From contig JAQTVR010000059.1 in assembly GCA_028706995.1 (NCBI GenBank), positions 1 through 7,146 on the forward strand: a stretch of DNA of 7,146 bases, in the 5' to 3' direction. Both the position numbers and the translations under genes were made by a program. The notes beneath the pieces are model-generated. The model ran no database searches and had not been told where the DNA came from. It saw nothing but the letters and a program-made list of their open reading frames with translations. Source of the stretch: Dehalococcoidales bacterium. Lineage in GTDB: Bacteria > Chloroflexota > Dehalococcoidia > Dehalococcoidales > UBA5627. Of this stretch, positions 1 to 6,417 are shown piece by piece (the stretch's first letter is position 1; every line of letters begins with the position of its first letter).

Positions 1-101
1 GTTGCCACAAAGAGAACTTTCCCACCAGCTTCAGTAGCAAGTTTTTGAGCAAGACGGCTTTTACCCGCCCTGGCACCACCGGTTATGAAAATACTGCTCA
101 T
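1..101 (-). CDS. cobU: CobU/CobP adenosylcobinamide kinase / guanylyltransferase, N-terminal fragment
   Basis: Only the first 33 codons are inside the window; the gene continues past base 1. The visible protein starts MSSIFITGGARAGKSRLAQK and contains the P-loop GGARAGKS at residues 8-15, very close to the GGxRSGKS Walker A of CobU, followed by the usual Arg-Leu-Ala helix and a second beta strand (KVLFVAT, the last residue being completed outside the window). CobU phosphorylates adenosylcobinamide and then transfers GMP from GTP, giving adenosylcobinamide-GDP, the substrate of CobS encoded upstream. The ATG (101-99) overlaps the TGA of the DUF71 gene (100-98) in an ATGA junction, so translation is probably coupled. 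An AGG lies 6 nt ahead of the ATG. The start is well supported; the C-terminal guanylyltransferase part cannot be seen. Confidence 0.93.
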   Translation of the reverse strand, partial: MSSIFITGGARAGKSRLAQKLATEAGGKVLFVA

Positions 102-781
102 ATTAGACCTGCCGCCTGTTTTTCTAAAAACTCAGCAGATTTAATATTCAGAAACCAGTGACCATCTCTTAAAGCCGCTTCATAATTTGTAACTATAATA
201 TTTTTAGTAAAAACAGGACCACCTGTCACAAAGGTATGGTATTCGCCTGCTTCTCCGCAGGGAGTGATAGTCCCGTATTCAGCCAAATCCGACACCAGTT
301 TCATATCGACCTCCCTGGCCAACCACTGCTCCCCCATTATGTCGGCATTGGTAACGACTATTACGGCCTTGAAACCGGCATCGATGAATTGCTTCAATAA
401 TTTATACTGGGCCTCTCCCCACAGTGGAAAATGGGGTGTAATCCCGCAATTATGACATACCCGCTCTACCCATAGCCGGTGTTCATCGATGTCTATATCG
501 CCAAAGATACCATCGGTTATTCCCTGTCCTTTTAAAAGAATCAATGCTTTGATGAATTTATCTTCATAGTTTTCCCATGTGGTTTTTCCCTGCATCAGTG
601 ATAAATCCAATGCCTCCGCCTGCATGCGTAAAAGCTCAGGCGAGAGACCGTGGGAACATGATCTTGCCCCGTCTTCGCTTGCCATATTTAACAGCAAGCG
701 CACGTCCATGCCTTTACCCAGTGCCCGGTAATAAGCCAGGCAGCTATCCTTGCCGCCGCTCCACGATACGAATACACTCAT
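98..781 (-). CDS. DUF71 / Dph6-family ATP pyrophosphatase, B12-associated subgroup
   Basis: This 227-residue protein has the PP-loop SGGKDS at residues 8-13, the signature of N-type ATP pyrophosphatases that adenylate a carbonyl before amide or thiol chemistry. A GDID segment (94-97), EHRLWVERVC (100-109) and the C-terminal motif GEAGEYHT (176-183) place it in DUF71/COG2102, whose best-known member is diphthine-ammonia ligase (Dph6). Bacteria lack diphthamide. Comparative genomics of the family proposed a separate bacterial and archaeal subgroup acting in B12 salvage, with a His in the position seen here (GEYHT) instead of the Glu of Dph6; I recall this from the literature and cannot check it. 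A position between cobC and cobU fits that subgroup. An in-frame GTG lies at 784, but AAGGAA (789-794) is 7 nt from the ATG at 781 and only 4 nt from the GTG, so I chose the ATG. The reaction is unknown; acting on an amide of the corrinoid is inference. Confidence 0.88.
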   Translation of the reverse strand: MSVFVSWSGGKDSCLAYYRALGKGMDVRLLLNMASEDGARSCSHGLSPELLRMQAEALDLSLMQGKTTWENYEDKFIKALILLKGQGITDGIFGDIDIDEHRLWVERVCHNCGITPHFPLWGEAQYKLLKQFIDAGFKAVIVVTNADIMGEQWLAREVDMKLVSDLAEYGTITPCGEAGEYHTFVTGGPVFTKNIIVTNYEAALRDGHWFLNIKSAEFLEKQAAGLI

Positions 782-785
782 CACA

Positions 786-1382
786 TTATTCCTTGCTTAA
801 ATGAGATGTGTCATTGAATAAAACCAGCACCGGACTCTGCGGAAAGTATTCAATAACGGTCAGCGCCGCCTGGTCGACCTTAAACTGCCACCACTTAGCC
901 ACATCTATTCCCAGTATCAGGCATAATAAAATGCGTAAACATCCCGAATGGGATACTATCAAAATATTTGAATCTTCAGGCTGCCCGACCAGGGTATTCA
1001 CAAAATTCCCCGTGCGTCCTACGAGGGCATCAATACACTCACCGCCGACGAAGGCGAAATCGACGTTAGACGATTCCCAGTCCGGAAAGATCTTGATAAT
1101 CTCCTCGTATGTTTTGCCTTCTAACTGCCCAAAGTCCATCTCAACCAGGTCTGCACAAGATGTTAAATCGATATTTCGACCGTTATGAATAATGCTTGCT
1201 GTTTCATGCGCCCTTTCTAGCGGACTGGTAAAGACCTTATTGAGTGGTTCCGATGAAAGTCGGGCAGATAATTTTTTTACCTGCTCCAGTCCAGTATTAT
1301 TTAAAGCAATATCTATGCGCCCCTGGTAACGCCTTTCCTTATTTAAATCGGTCTGCCCGTGCCTGACAAGGTACAGCTTCAA
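786..1382 (-). CDS. cobC: Alpha-ribazole phosphatase-like histidine phosphatase (CobC type)
   Basis: This 198-residue member of the histidine phosphatase (phosphoglycerate mutase-like) superfamily has the phospho-acceptor motif VRHGQTDLN at residues 6-14 (His8), SPLERAHET (53-61, Arg57 and a downstream Glu), EMDFGQLEG (81-89, the acidic general-acid region) and the second catalytic His in VSHSG (His145). Length matches CobC. In the nucleotide loop pathway it removes the 5'-phosphate from alpha-ribazole phosphate, or from adenosylcobalamin phosphate after CobS has acted. The superfamily is broad, so the specific role rests on its place between cobS and the DUF71/cobU pair. The start is TTG (1382-1380): AAGGAG lies 9 nt upstream, and the nearest ATG, just before it, runs straight into a stop. 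The gap to cobS is 15 nt. The stop TAA is followed after 4 nt by the next ATG. Confidence 0.9.
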   Translation of the reverse strand: MKLYLVRHGQTDLNKERRYQGRIDIALNNTGLEQVKKLSARLSSEPLNKVFTSPLERAHETASIIHNGRNIDLTSCADLVEMDFGQLEGKTYEEIIKIFPDWESSNVDFAFVGGECIDALVGRTGNFVNTLVGQPEDSNILIVSHSGCLRILLCLILGIDVAKWWQFKVDQAALTVIEYFPQSPVLVLFNDTSHLSKE

Positions 1383-1397
1383 AACTCCATTCTCCTT

Positions 1398-2141
1398 TTA
1401 TACAGTAAAAATCAGAAGTACAGGCGTTATGACAAGTACAATAGCCTCGGTAATTTCCTTTATCGCTCCGTATGTATCACCGGTTAATCCTCCCAACCGT
1501 AAGCTAAAGAAAACACCGGCTGCCAGGATGGTAAAGCAAATTATAGCCATCATTGCCAATCCCTGCCAGCCGGCCACAAAAATCACCGCCGCAAGCGTAA
1601 TCAAAGTGGCGATAAACAGCCTGATTTTGCTTGCTCCCTGCTTAAAAACCTGCCCCAATCCACCGCTCTTGCGGGCATAAGGAAAAGCGAATATCGCCAG
1701 CACCATTGCCCAGCTGCCAATCACCGGAGCCAATAAAAATGTTTCCCATCCCCAGTTACCGGAAATTGAAACTATGGCAGCAAATTTTACCAGCAGCAGG
1801 ATAAAGGCACCGACTATACCATACACCCCGACATGGCTGTCCGCCATTATCTCCAGCCGTCTTCCAGGTGTATTGCCGGCTAATCCGTCAAAGCTGTCTA
1901 TAAGCCCATCCAGGTGCAACGCCCCGCTGATCCATACCCATATTGCCAGGGTCAGGGCGGCCGTAACGGCGCCGGAGAAGATTTCACCCAATCCCCAATT
2001 AACTAAAAACAGGAATAGTCCGATAAGCAACCCGATTATCGGAAAATATATAAGCGATGTGCCGATATCTTTAGAATCATAGTCCTTTTTAAACGGCAAC
2101 GGGATGATGGTCAAAAACTGCAATGCTATCCAGAAACCCAT
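1398..2141 (-). CDS. cobS: Adenosylcobinamide-GDP ribazoletransferase (cobalamin synthase)
   Basis: CobS is the integral membrane enzyme that joins adenosylcobinamide-GDP to alpha-ribazole (or its phosphate), the last assembly step of the nucleotide loop. The 247-residue protein starts with the typical FWIALQFLTIIPLP, has about six to seven hydrophobic segments, and carries the active-site motif GALHLDGLIDSFDGLAG (73-89) with the acidic residues Asp78, Asp82 and Asp85. It is followed by RRLEIMADSHVGVYG (94-108), equivalent to the R-x-x-IMxDS-x-x-G-xxG block of the family, and C-terminal GGLTGDTYGAIKEITEA. Length is normal. The ATG at 2141 lies 6 bases past the cobT stop (5-nt gap), with a GGGGG Shine-Dalgarno 9 nt upstream that sits inside the end of cobT, so coupling is likely. 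Its partners CobT and CobU flank it in the same transcription unit. Confidence 0.96.
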   Translation of the reverse strand: MGFWIALQFLTIIPLPFKKDYDSKDIGTSLIYFPIIGLLIGLFLFLVNWGLGEIFSGAVTAALTLAIWVWISGALHLDGLIDSFDGLAGNTPGRRLEIMADSHVGVYGIVGAFILLLVKFAAIVSISGNWGWETFLLAPVIGSWAMVLAIFAFPYARKSGGLGQVFKQGASKIRLFIATLITLAAVIFVAGWQGLAMMAIICFTILAAGVFFSLRLGGLTGDTYGAIKEITEAIVLVITPVLLIFTV

Positions 2142-2146
2142 TTAAG

Positions 2147-3214
2147 CTAACCCCCGCTATCTTTATCGGAAACACCGGCTTCGTCGAAGGTTTTCATCTC
2201 ATTAAGAATTTTCACGGATACCTCAGCAAGCGTTATTCCCAGGGCTGCACCGGTGCCCTCCCCGAGACGCATATCCAGGTCCAGAAGCGGCTCCAGTCCA
2301 AGGTATTCCAGCATTATGCGATGCCCCGGTTCAACTGAAAGATGTGAGGCTATTATATAATCTTTAACCTGTGGCGACAATTTTACAGCAACAAGCGCCG
2401 CCGCACCGGAGATAAAACCATCGATAACCACCGGAATACGGTTGGCTGCTCCTGCCAGCATCACTCCCGCCAGCCCGCCTATCTCAAAACCGCCTACCCT
2501 GGAGAGAACATCAATCGCATCCTCACTATCGGGTTTGTTTATTTCCAGGGCACGGTTGATAACCTCGACCTTATGAATTAATTGTTCATTGTCGATGCCT
2601 GTACCACGGCCTGTAACTACGGCAGCCGGTTTACCGGTAATTGCAGCGCATACCGCGCTGGCGGCAGTTGTATTCCCAATACCCATATCGCCGGTGCCGA
2701 CAATATCCAGTCCATGGCTTATCTGCGCTTCAGCAACGGCAATACCCGCTTCCAGCGACTCGATTGCCTGCCGGCGGGTCATAGCCGGGCCTGTAGCCAT
2801 ATTATTCGTACCGAATGCTATCGACCGGTTCTCAAGCAAAGGATTTGCCTCGAAACCGCCGATAACACCCATATCCACCACTATTACCAGCGCCCCGATA
2901 TGGCGGGCAAAAACATTTACCGCAGCACAACCTGTCAGGAAGGGCGATACCATCTGGTGTGTTACCGACTGGGGATAAGCACTGACTCCCTCCGCCACCA
3001 CTCCGTGATCGGCTGCCATAACCACAATGGCCTTGTTACTTAATACAGGCATTATGGAACGGCGCATACCGGCTATCCTGACTGATACATCTTCCAGCTT
3101 CCCCAAGCTGCCCCCGGGCTTTGTCAACGAATCCTGCCGTTTACGGGCGAGCTCCATTATATTCCCATCCAACGGTTCTATACGACTTAATATCTGTGTT
3201 AGCGAACTGCTCAT
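2147..3214 (-). CDS. cobT: Nicotinate-nucleotide:dimethylbenzimidazole phosphoribosyltransferase
   Basis: CobT transfers phosphoribose from nicotinate mononucleotide to a lower-ligand base such as 5,6-dimethylbenzimidazole, making the alpha-ribotide used by CobS. The 355-residue protein matches the usual length and carries the family blocks in order: TKPGGSLGKLE (31-41), AADHGVVAEGVSAYP (67-81), GTGDMGIGNTT (173-183), GRGTG (202-206) and RLGEGTGAA (316-324), in which Glu319 corresponds to the catalytic base known as Glu317 in Salmonella CobT. AAGGGGAG lies 6 nt before the ATG, supporting this start. The ATG overlaps the TGA of a possible small ORF (ATGA). The C-terminus has a short hydrophilic tail rich in Asp, Ser and Gly. 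Which base it activates cannot be read from the sequence. Confidence 0.97.
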   Translation of the reverse strand: MSSSLTQILSRIEPLDGNIMELARKRQDSLTKPGGSLGKLEDVSVRIAGMRRSIMPVLSNKAIVVMAADHGVVAEGVSAYPQSVTHQMVSPFLTGCAAVNVFARHIGALVIVVDMGVIGGFEANPLLENRSIAFGTNNMATGPAMTRRQAIESLEAGIAVAEAQISHGLDIVGTGDMGIGNTTAASAVCAAITGKPAAVVTGRGTGIDNEQLIHKVEVINRALEINKPDSEDAIDVLSRVGGFEIGGLAGVMLAGAANRIPVVIDGFISGAAALVAVKLSPQVKDYIIASHLSVEPGHRIMLEYLGLEPLLDLDMRLGEGTGAALGITLAEVSVKILNEMKTFDEAGVSDKDSGG

Positions 3215-3327
3215 ACACTACTCCCCTTAATTGTACCTGTTTCAAACATCCTGAAATACGCTAAACCTTCCTGTTTACTAATCATCTCTTGTTTTTCAAA
3301 TCTATCGTTAACCGGTTTTATCACCAT
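3211..3327 (-). CDS. Possible small ORF (38 codons) between btuD and cobT
   Basis: An open frame starts at an ATG inside the 3' end of btuD (3327-3325) and ends at a TGA (3213-3211) that overlaps the cobT ATG as ATGA. The product begins MVIKPVNDRFEKQEMISK and ends RMFETGTIKGSSV. A second in-frame ATG at 3285 would give 24 residues. The sequence is mixed and soluble-looking, with a charged, possibly helical middle; no domain is recognised. It fills the only larger gap (93 nt) in the btuD-to-cobU stretch, and a frame running exactly into the cobT start suggests coupling. Against it: no convincing Shine-Dalgarno for either ATG (GGAA touches the first, AAGAG the second), the first ATG sits in a low-complexity repeat, and an open frame this short can occur by chance. 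It may instead be the remnant of a gene lost between btuD and cobT. Confidence 0.35.
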   Translation of the reverse strand: MVIKPVNDRFEKQEMISKQEGLAYFRMFETGTIKGSSV

Positions 3328-4135
3328 TTCCATTATGCCCGTTCCCGTTGTGCGCACGGCTGCTCGTAACCAGGGTTACCGGCAGGTTGTTAACCGGATG
3401 CTGCGAGATGCATACGTCGGCTCCATAGACCTTTTTAACGTTCACAGCAGTAACTACCTCGGCAGCGGTACCCTCGGCATATATATACCCCTTATCGAAC
3501 ATGATGATACGGTCACAATACTGGGCAGCCAGATTGAGGTCATGTAAAGCCGCCATAACCGCCAGTCCGTCCTGTTTGCACAATCTCGAAATTATCTCCA
3601 GCGTTTCTATCTGGTAGTTTATGTCAAGATGTGAAGTGGGCTCGTCCAAAAGTATTATCTCCGGCTGCTGCGCCAGTGCACGGGCAATAGTCAGTCGCTG
3701 CCTCTCTCCGCCTGAAAGCTCCCCGGCACGGCGTTCTGCCAGATGCAATGTATCGGTTATCTCCATTGCTTTTGTGGCTATATCGATATCCTTTTGACTT
3801 TCGTACTGCAGAAACTTCATGTGAGGGGTTCTCCCCATAAGCACTATCTCAAACGCGGTAAAGGCATCCGGTAAGGATGGAAACTGCGGCACAACCGCAA
3901 TGGAACGCGCTATTTCACCCTGTGGCATCTTTAATAAGGATTTATTATTCAGATAAATATCGCCGCCTTTAAGCGGAATCACCCTTGTAATACCTTTTAT
4001 CAGGGTGGATTTACCGCAACCGTTTGGTCCTACGATCCCCAGGACTTCACCGGCTAAAACACCCAGGCTTATACCTGACAACACTATCTTGTCGTCATAT
4101 CCGATCGATAAATTCTGCAAACTTAATTTGTACAT
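3308..4135 (-). CDS. btuD: ABC transporter ATP-binding protein, corrinoid/iron-siderophore type (BtuD-like)
   Basis: This 275-residue ATPase powers import through the BtuC-like permease encoded just upstream. It shows every nucleotide-binding motif: Walker A GPNGCGKST (36-44), Q-loop Gln84 in VVPQFPSLP, signature LSGGERQR (140-147), Walker B IILLDEPTSHLD (160-171) and H-loop His198 in AALHDLN. The segment FTAFEIVLMGRTPH (92-105) is typical of the FecE/BtuD subfamily. The corrinoid assignment comes from the cobTSCU genes downstream; the family also transports siderophores and haem. The ATG is preceded by AGGGGA with 6-nt spacing, and the gap to btuC is 15 nt. The C-terminus carries an unusual tandem HNGNG-HNGNG tail (262-271) beyond the regular fold. 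Confidence 0.95.
   Translation of the reverse strand: MYKLSLQNLSIGYDDKIVLSGISLGVLAGEVLGIVGPNGCGKSTLIKGITRVIPLKGGDIYLNNKSLLKMPQGEIARSIAVVPQFPSLPDAFTAFEIVLMGRTPHMKFLQYESQKDIDIATKAMEITDTLHLAERRAGELSGGERQRLTIARALAQQPEIILLDEPTSHLDINYQIETLEIISRLCKQDGLAVMAALHDLNLAAQYCDRIIMFDKGYIYAEGTAAEVVTAVNVKKVYGADVCISQHPVNNLPVTLVTSSRAHNGNGHNGNGDKTG
3333..3356 (-). repeat. Tandem 15-nt coding repeat (HNGNG twice) at the btuD 3' end
   Basis: The last residues of BtuD contain HNGNG repeated twice with no gap. The first copy uses CAC AAC GGG AAC GGG and the second CAT AAT GGA AAT GGT, so all five codons differ at the third base while the peptide is unchanged. The given span is approximate at its edges (the two copies together cover about 30 bases here). 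The tail lies outside the conserved ATPase core. It could be a flexible linker or a weak His-based metal-binding tail; neither is shown. Confidence 0.6.
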
Positions 4136-4150
4136 AGGCTTTTCCCCTGT

Positions 4151-5224
4151 TTAAAAAACGGTCCTTTTCTTCCTCCTGAGCAGATATAAAAAGAATGGCG
4201 CCCCGAAGAAGGCGGTAACTATCCCCAGCGGTATTTCCGCTGGAGACATTATAGTCCTTGCTAAAAGGTCGGCAAGTATAAGAAATATACTGCCGCACAC
4301 GATAGACAAGGGCAATAGAAAACGGAAATCCGGTCCCCATATCAGACGAACGGCATGAGGAATAATTATGCCCACAAAACCGATTATACCGCCGAAGCTG
4401 ACAGCCGCAGCCGTAATCAGTGTAGCTGCCACAAGCAGGATGCGCTTGGTTCTTTCCACATTTATACCCAGTTGCTGCGCCTGCTCTTCATCGAACTGCA
4501 TTACATTAAGCGACCGCCCATACAGGCAAATAAACAACACACCGATAGTTATAATCGGCACGGTTACCTGAACCTGGCTCCACTTCGGTGATGAAAAACC
4601 ACCCATCAGCCATGAAGATATACCATGCAGTGATTCACCGCTGGTTATGAGTAGATATGAAGTAATAGAAGATAAAAATGCCCCTAAGGCTACCCCTGCC
4701 AGGATCAAAGTGGTCATCGGCAGGGTCTTACCGACTCTCCCCAGTGAATAGACCAGAAATACTGCTCCCAACCCACCGATAAAGGCCAACAATGGAACTA
4801 TGTTCAGACTCCAGATCGAGCTACTGAGAGGAATAATAAAACCGATAACGGCACCCAGCGCCGCACCCTGGGAAACACCGATCAAATAAGGGTCAGCTAA
4901 GGGATTACGAAAAAGCCCCTGGTAAGTAGCTCCGGCTACCGCTAAAGCAGCGCCGGTAACACCCGCAAGTATTACCCGGGGCATGCGAATATTTAGAATA
5001 ACCGTTTCTATCGGGTCTTGCCACGTCTGAAGAATATATATAAAAGGAATTTTGGAAAGGATAACGCTGATGGTTGTAGCAAAGGGAATGGATGTGCTGC
5101 CTGTACTTACGGCAAATACTACTACAACTAATGACAGGAGCATCAGGCAAGCGATAGCGATTACCCGCCCTTTCCATCTCACAGGAGTCCTGGGGCTTAT
5201 ATTTTGTTTTTCCGTCATGGTCAT
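4151..5224 (-). CDS. btuC: ABC transporter permease, FecCD family, corrinoid import (BtuC-like)
   Basis: This 357-residue membrane protein is a FecCD/BtuC permease that normally works as a homodimer with about ten transmembrane helices per subunit. The family hallmark GATYQGLFRNPLADPYLIG (98-116) is present, then SQGAALGA. MPRVILAGVTGAALAVAGA (81-99) precedes it, and the cytoplasmic coupling region DEEQAQQLGINVERTKR (245-261) and GFVGIIIPHAVRL (282-294) lie in the usual places. The first strong helix starts near residue 20 after a basic, hydrophilic N-terminus. Two ATGs are possible, at 5224 and 5218; neither has a strong Shine-Dalgarno (AAAAG directly before the first), so the start is uncertain by two codons. 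Substrate is inferred from the cob genes in the same unit. A 110-nt spacer with a hairpin separates it from btuF. Confidence 0.95.
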   Translation of the reverse strand: MTMTEKQNISPRTPVRWKGRVIAIACLMLLSLVVVVFAVSTGSTSIPFATTISVILSKIPFIYILQTWQDPIETVILNIRMPRVILAGVTGAALAVAGATYQGLFRNPLADPYLIGVSQGAALGAVIGFIIPLSSSIWSLNIVPLLAFIGGLGAVFLVYSLGRVGKTLPMTTLILAGVALGAFLSSITSYLLITSGESLHGISSWLMGGFSSPKWSQVQVTVPIITIGVLFICLYGRSLNVMQFDEEQAQQLGINVERTKRILLVAATLITAAAVSFGGIIGFVGIIIPHAVRLIWGPDFRFLLPLSIVCGSIFLILADLLARTIMSPAEIPLGIVTAFFGAPFFLYLLRRKKRTVF

Positions 5225-5270
5225 CTTTTAAGTGGCGATATGTGTAATAATTTGCAATAAAAATAAAACA

Positions 5271-5297
5271 CCTGTACAGGGAAAGGTATTTTTTCCC
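5271..5297 (-). other. Hairpin and overlapping palindrome in the btuF-btuC spacer
   Basis: In the transcript, GGGAAA and UUUCCC (5297-5279) can pair as a 6-bp stem with a 7-nt loop. Its 3' arm shares two bases with a perfect 10-bp palindrome CCTGTACAGG (5280-5271). The U-rich stretch GTTTTATTTTTATT follows soon after. The two structures compete for the same bases. Possible roles are a weak attenuator, an mRNA-processing or stabilising element that sets BtuF above BtuC, or an operator. The stem is weak and the U tract is not directly adjacent, so a true terminator is unlikely. Confidence 0.35.
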
Positions 5298-5334
5298 AGC
5301 CGGATTTTTTTTATCAAAAGCTATATCGATTACT

Positions 5335-6336
5335 TTAAGAGAAAAGCTCCGGATGTAACAATTTAGCATATAGTTCCAGTGCATCCACTATGCGCGGTCC
5401 CGGACGGCAGACTATGTCCGAATCCACTATGTAAATCTGCCCGTTTTTATAAGCATCTGTCATAGCGAATGGGGAGTCTCCAGCTTTTATATAGTAATAG
5501 GACGACTCAGAACCATGGTCAGATACAACGGTAATGATGTCAGGATTGCGTACTATGGCCTGCTCTAAATCTACCTGGGCATCGCCATCGACATCACTGA
5601 AAATATTTATACCGCCTGTCACATCAATAACGATATCCAGAAATGACCCTTCACCCACAGTCCAGAGCGGAGCATGCCAGGTAATATGCAACACATTCGG
5701 TTTATCTTCATCGGCTAATTCGGAAAGCGCATCTGCAACAGCATCGATTCTGGTTTCCAAACTTGCTACTCTTTCAATGGCGATCACACCATTACCCGTT
5801 ATTTCCCCGACAAGAATTATATCGTCCATAATACCATCTATATCGATAGGATTAATCACTATAACCGTCAATCCATGCGACTTAAGCCATTCGACGGCGC
5901 CAATGGAAACATGAATACTATCCGCAAGGACTACATCAGGGTCGAGAACTATAATTCTTTCTAAATTCGGGTCATAATAACCACCGATGCTTTGAACCGA
6001 ATTGGCTTCATCGGGGTAATTGCAATAATCGGTTCTACCGATGAGCTTATCTCCGGCATCGACAAAATAGACTATTTCGGTAATACTCGGAGCCAGAGAA
6101 ACAATTGTATCGACAGGTTTCTCAAAGGTATATGTAATTCCTGCATCATCGGTAATGACTATCGATTCCACAATATCGGTCACCGATTGGGTAGATGTTT
6201 CAGTTATAGTTGTTGTCGATGTTGATGTAGCTGTTGCCGTTACCGTTTGTACTACCCGTTCACAACTGGAAATAAAGGGAACAGATAAAGTCATAACTGA
6301 AATCAAAACAGAGATTACTTTAGTAGATCGCTTCAA
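5335..6336 (-). CDS. btuF: Corrinoid-binding lipoprotein of the ABC importer (BtuF-like)
   Basis: This is the extracytoplasmic binding protein of the importer, 333 residues from the chosen start. A basic, hydrophobic signal peptide (MKRSTKVISVLISVM) ends in the lipobox ISSC with Cys25 as the predicted lipidated residue. A Thr/Ser-rich linker (about 30-52) leads to the class III binding fold: VDTIVSLAPSITEIVYFVDA (75-94), GRTDYCNYP (100-108), DPNLERIIVLDPDVVLA (122-138) and VDLEQAIVRNPDII (255-268). Glu126 and Glu258 are placed like the two Glu residues of BtuF that dock on Arg of BtuC. A GTG at 6351 would add five residues, but AGGGG (6344-6348) sits between it and the TTG at 6336 with a 7-nt spacing, so TTG is the better start. 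Specificity for corrinoid is inferred from the operon. It is the first gene after the consensus promoter. Confidence 0.94.
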   Translation of the reverse strand: MKRSTKVISVLISVMTLSVPFISSCERVVQTVTATATSTSTTTITETSTQSVTDIVESIVITDDAGITYTFEKPVDTIVSLAPSITEIVYFVDAGDKLIGRTDYCNYPDEANSVQSIGGYYDPNLERIIVLDPDVVLADSIHVSIGAVEWLKSHGLTVIVINPIDIDGIMDDIILVGEITGNGVIAIERVASLETRIDAVADALSELADEDKPNVLHITWHAPLWTVGEGSFLDIVIDVTGGINIFSDVDGDAQVDLEQAIVRNPDIITVVSDHGSESSYYYIKAGDSPFAMTDAYKNGQIYIVDSDIVCRPGPRIVDALELYAKLLHPELFS

Positions 6337-6343
6337 ATTAGTA

Positions 6344-6348
6344 CCCCT
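6344..6348 (-). promoter_or_regulatory. Shine-Dalgarno site that decides the btuF start
   Basis: AGGGG lies 7 nt before the TTG codon at 6336-6334. If translation began at the upstream GTG (6351) this site would be inside the coding region and the GTG would have only a poor purine run ahead of it. The signal peptide also begins with the normal Met-Lys-Arg when TTG is used. Confidence 0.75.
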
Positions 6349-6351
6349 CAC

Positions 6352-6390
6352 TAAATAAACTTCGCTTGTTATTTATCAATTACGCTTGAT
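6352..6390 (-). promoter_or_regulatory. Candidate operator: two CAAGCG repeats 20 bp apart, each within an inverted repeat
   Basis: Reading on the minus strand, ATCAAGCGTAATTGAT (6390-6375) overlaps the last two bases of the -10 box and the expected start site; its ATCAA and TTGAT ends are inverted. Then TAAATAAC and GTTTATTTA (6375-6352) form an inverted repeat with one extra base, around a second CAAGCG. The two CAAGCG copies are exactly 20 bp apart, about two helical turns, and 12 of 17 positions match when the copies are aligned. This suggests tandem binding of a dimeric repressor, possibly the regulator encoded just upstream. The second inverted repeat could also fold in RNA just before the ribosome site. 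The region is AT-rich, so chance cannot be excluded. Confidence 0.4.
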
Positions 6391-6417
6391 TATAAAGGAA
6401 AAATAAGGGGCTGTCAA
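6389..6417 (-). promoter_or_regulatory. Consensus sigma70-type promoter of the btuFCD-cob operon
   Basis: TTGACA (6417-6412) and TATAAT (6394-6389) both match the consensus at every base and are separated by 17 nt, the optimal spacing. Transcription is predicted to start about 7 nt past the -10 box, near 6381, giving a leader of about 45 nt before the btuF TTG. This is the only clear promoter found in the window and it should drive btuF through cobU and beyond. So strong a promoter normally implies repression or another control layer. Confidence 0.85.

Noticed and set aside
2582..3043. Long plus-strand open frames opposite cobT (also opposite cobC, cobS, btuF and DUF71)
   Set aside because: Each lies wholly against a well-supported minus-strand gene, has no ribosome site or recognisable domain, and has a composition expected of an antisense shadow.
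5230..5236. GCCACTT just before btuC, resembling the B12 box of cobalamin riboswitches
   Set aside because: Only part of the box matches, and the 110-nt spacer lacks room and the surrounding helices of the riboswitch core.
5225..5334. A second promoter for btuC inside the spacer
   Set aside because: Several AT-rich hexamers occur, but no pair of -35 and -10 elements with acceptable spacing stands out.
4905..5384. A 159-codon minus-strand frame covering the btuF end and the btuC start
   Set aside because: It overlaps the clearly homologous btuC in another frame; its protein is rich in Tyr, Cys and Arg with no family resemblance.
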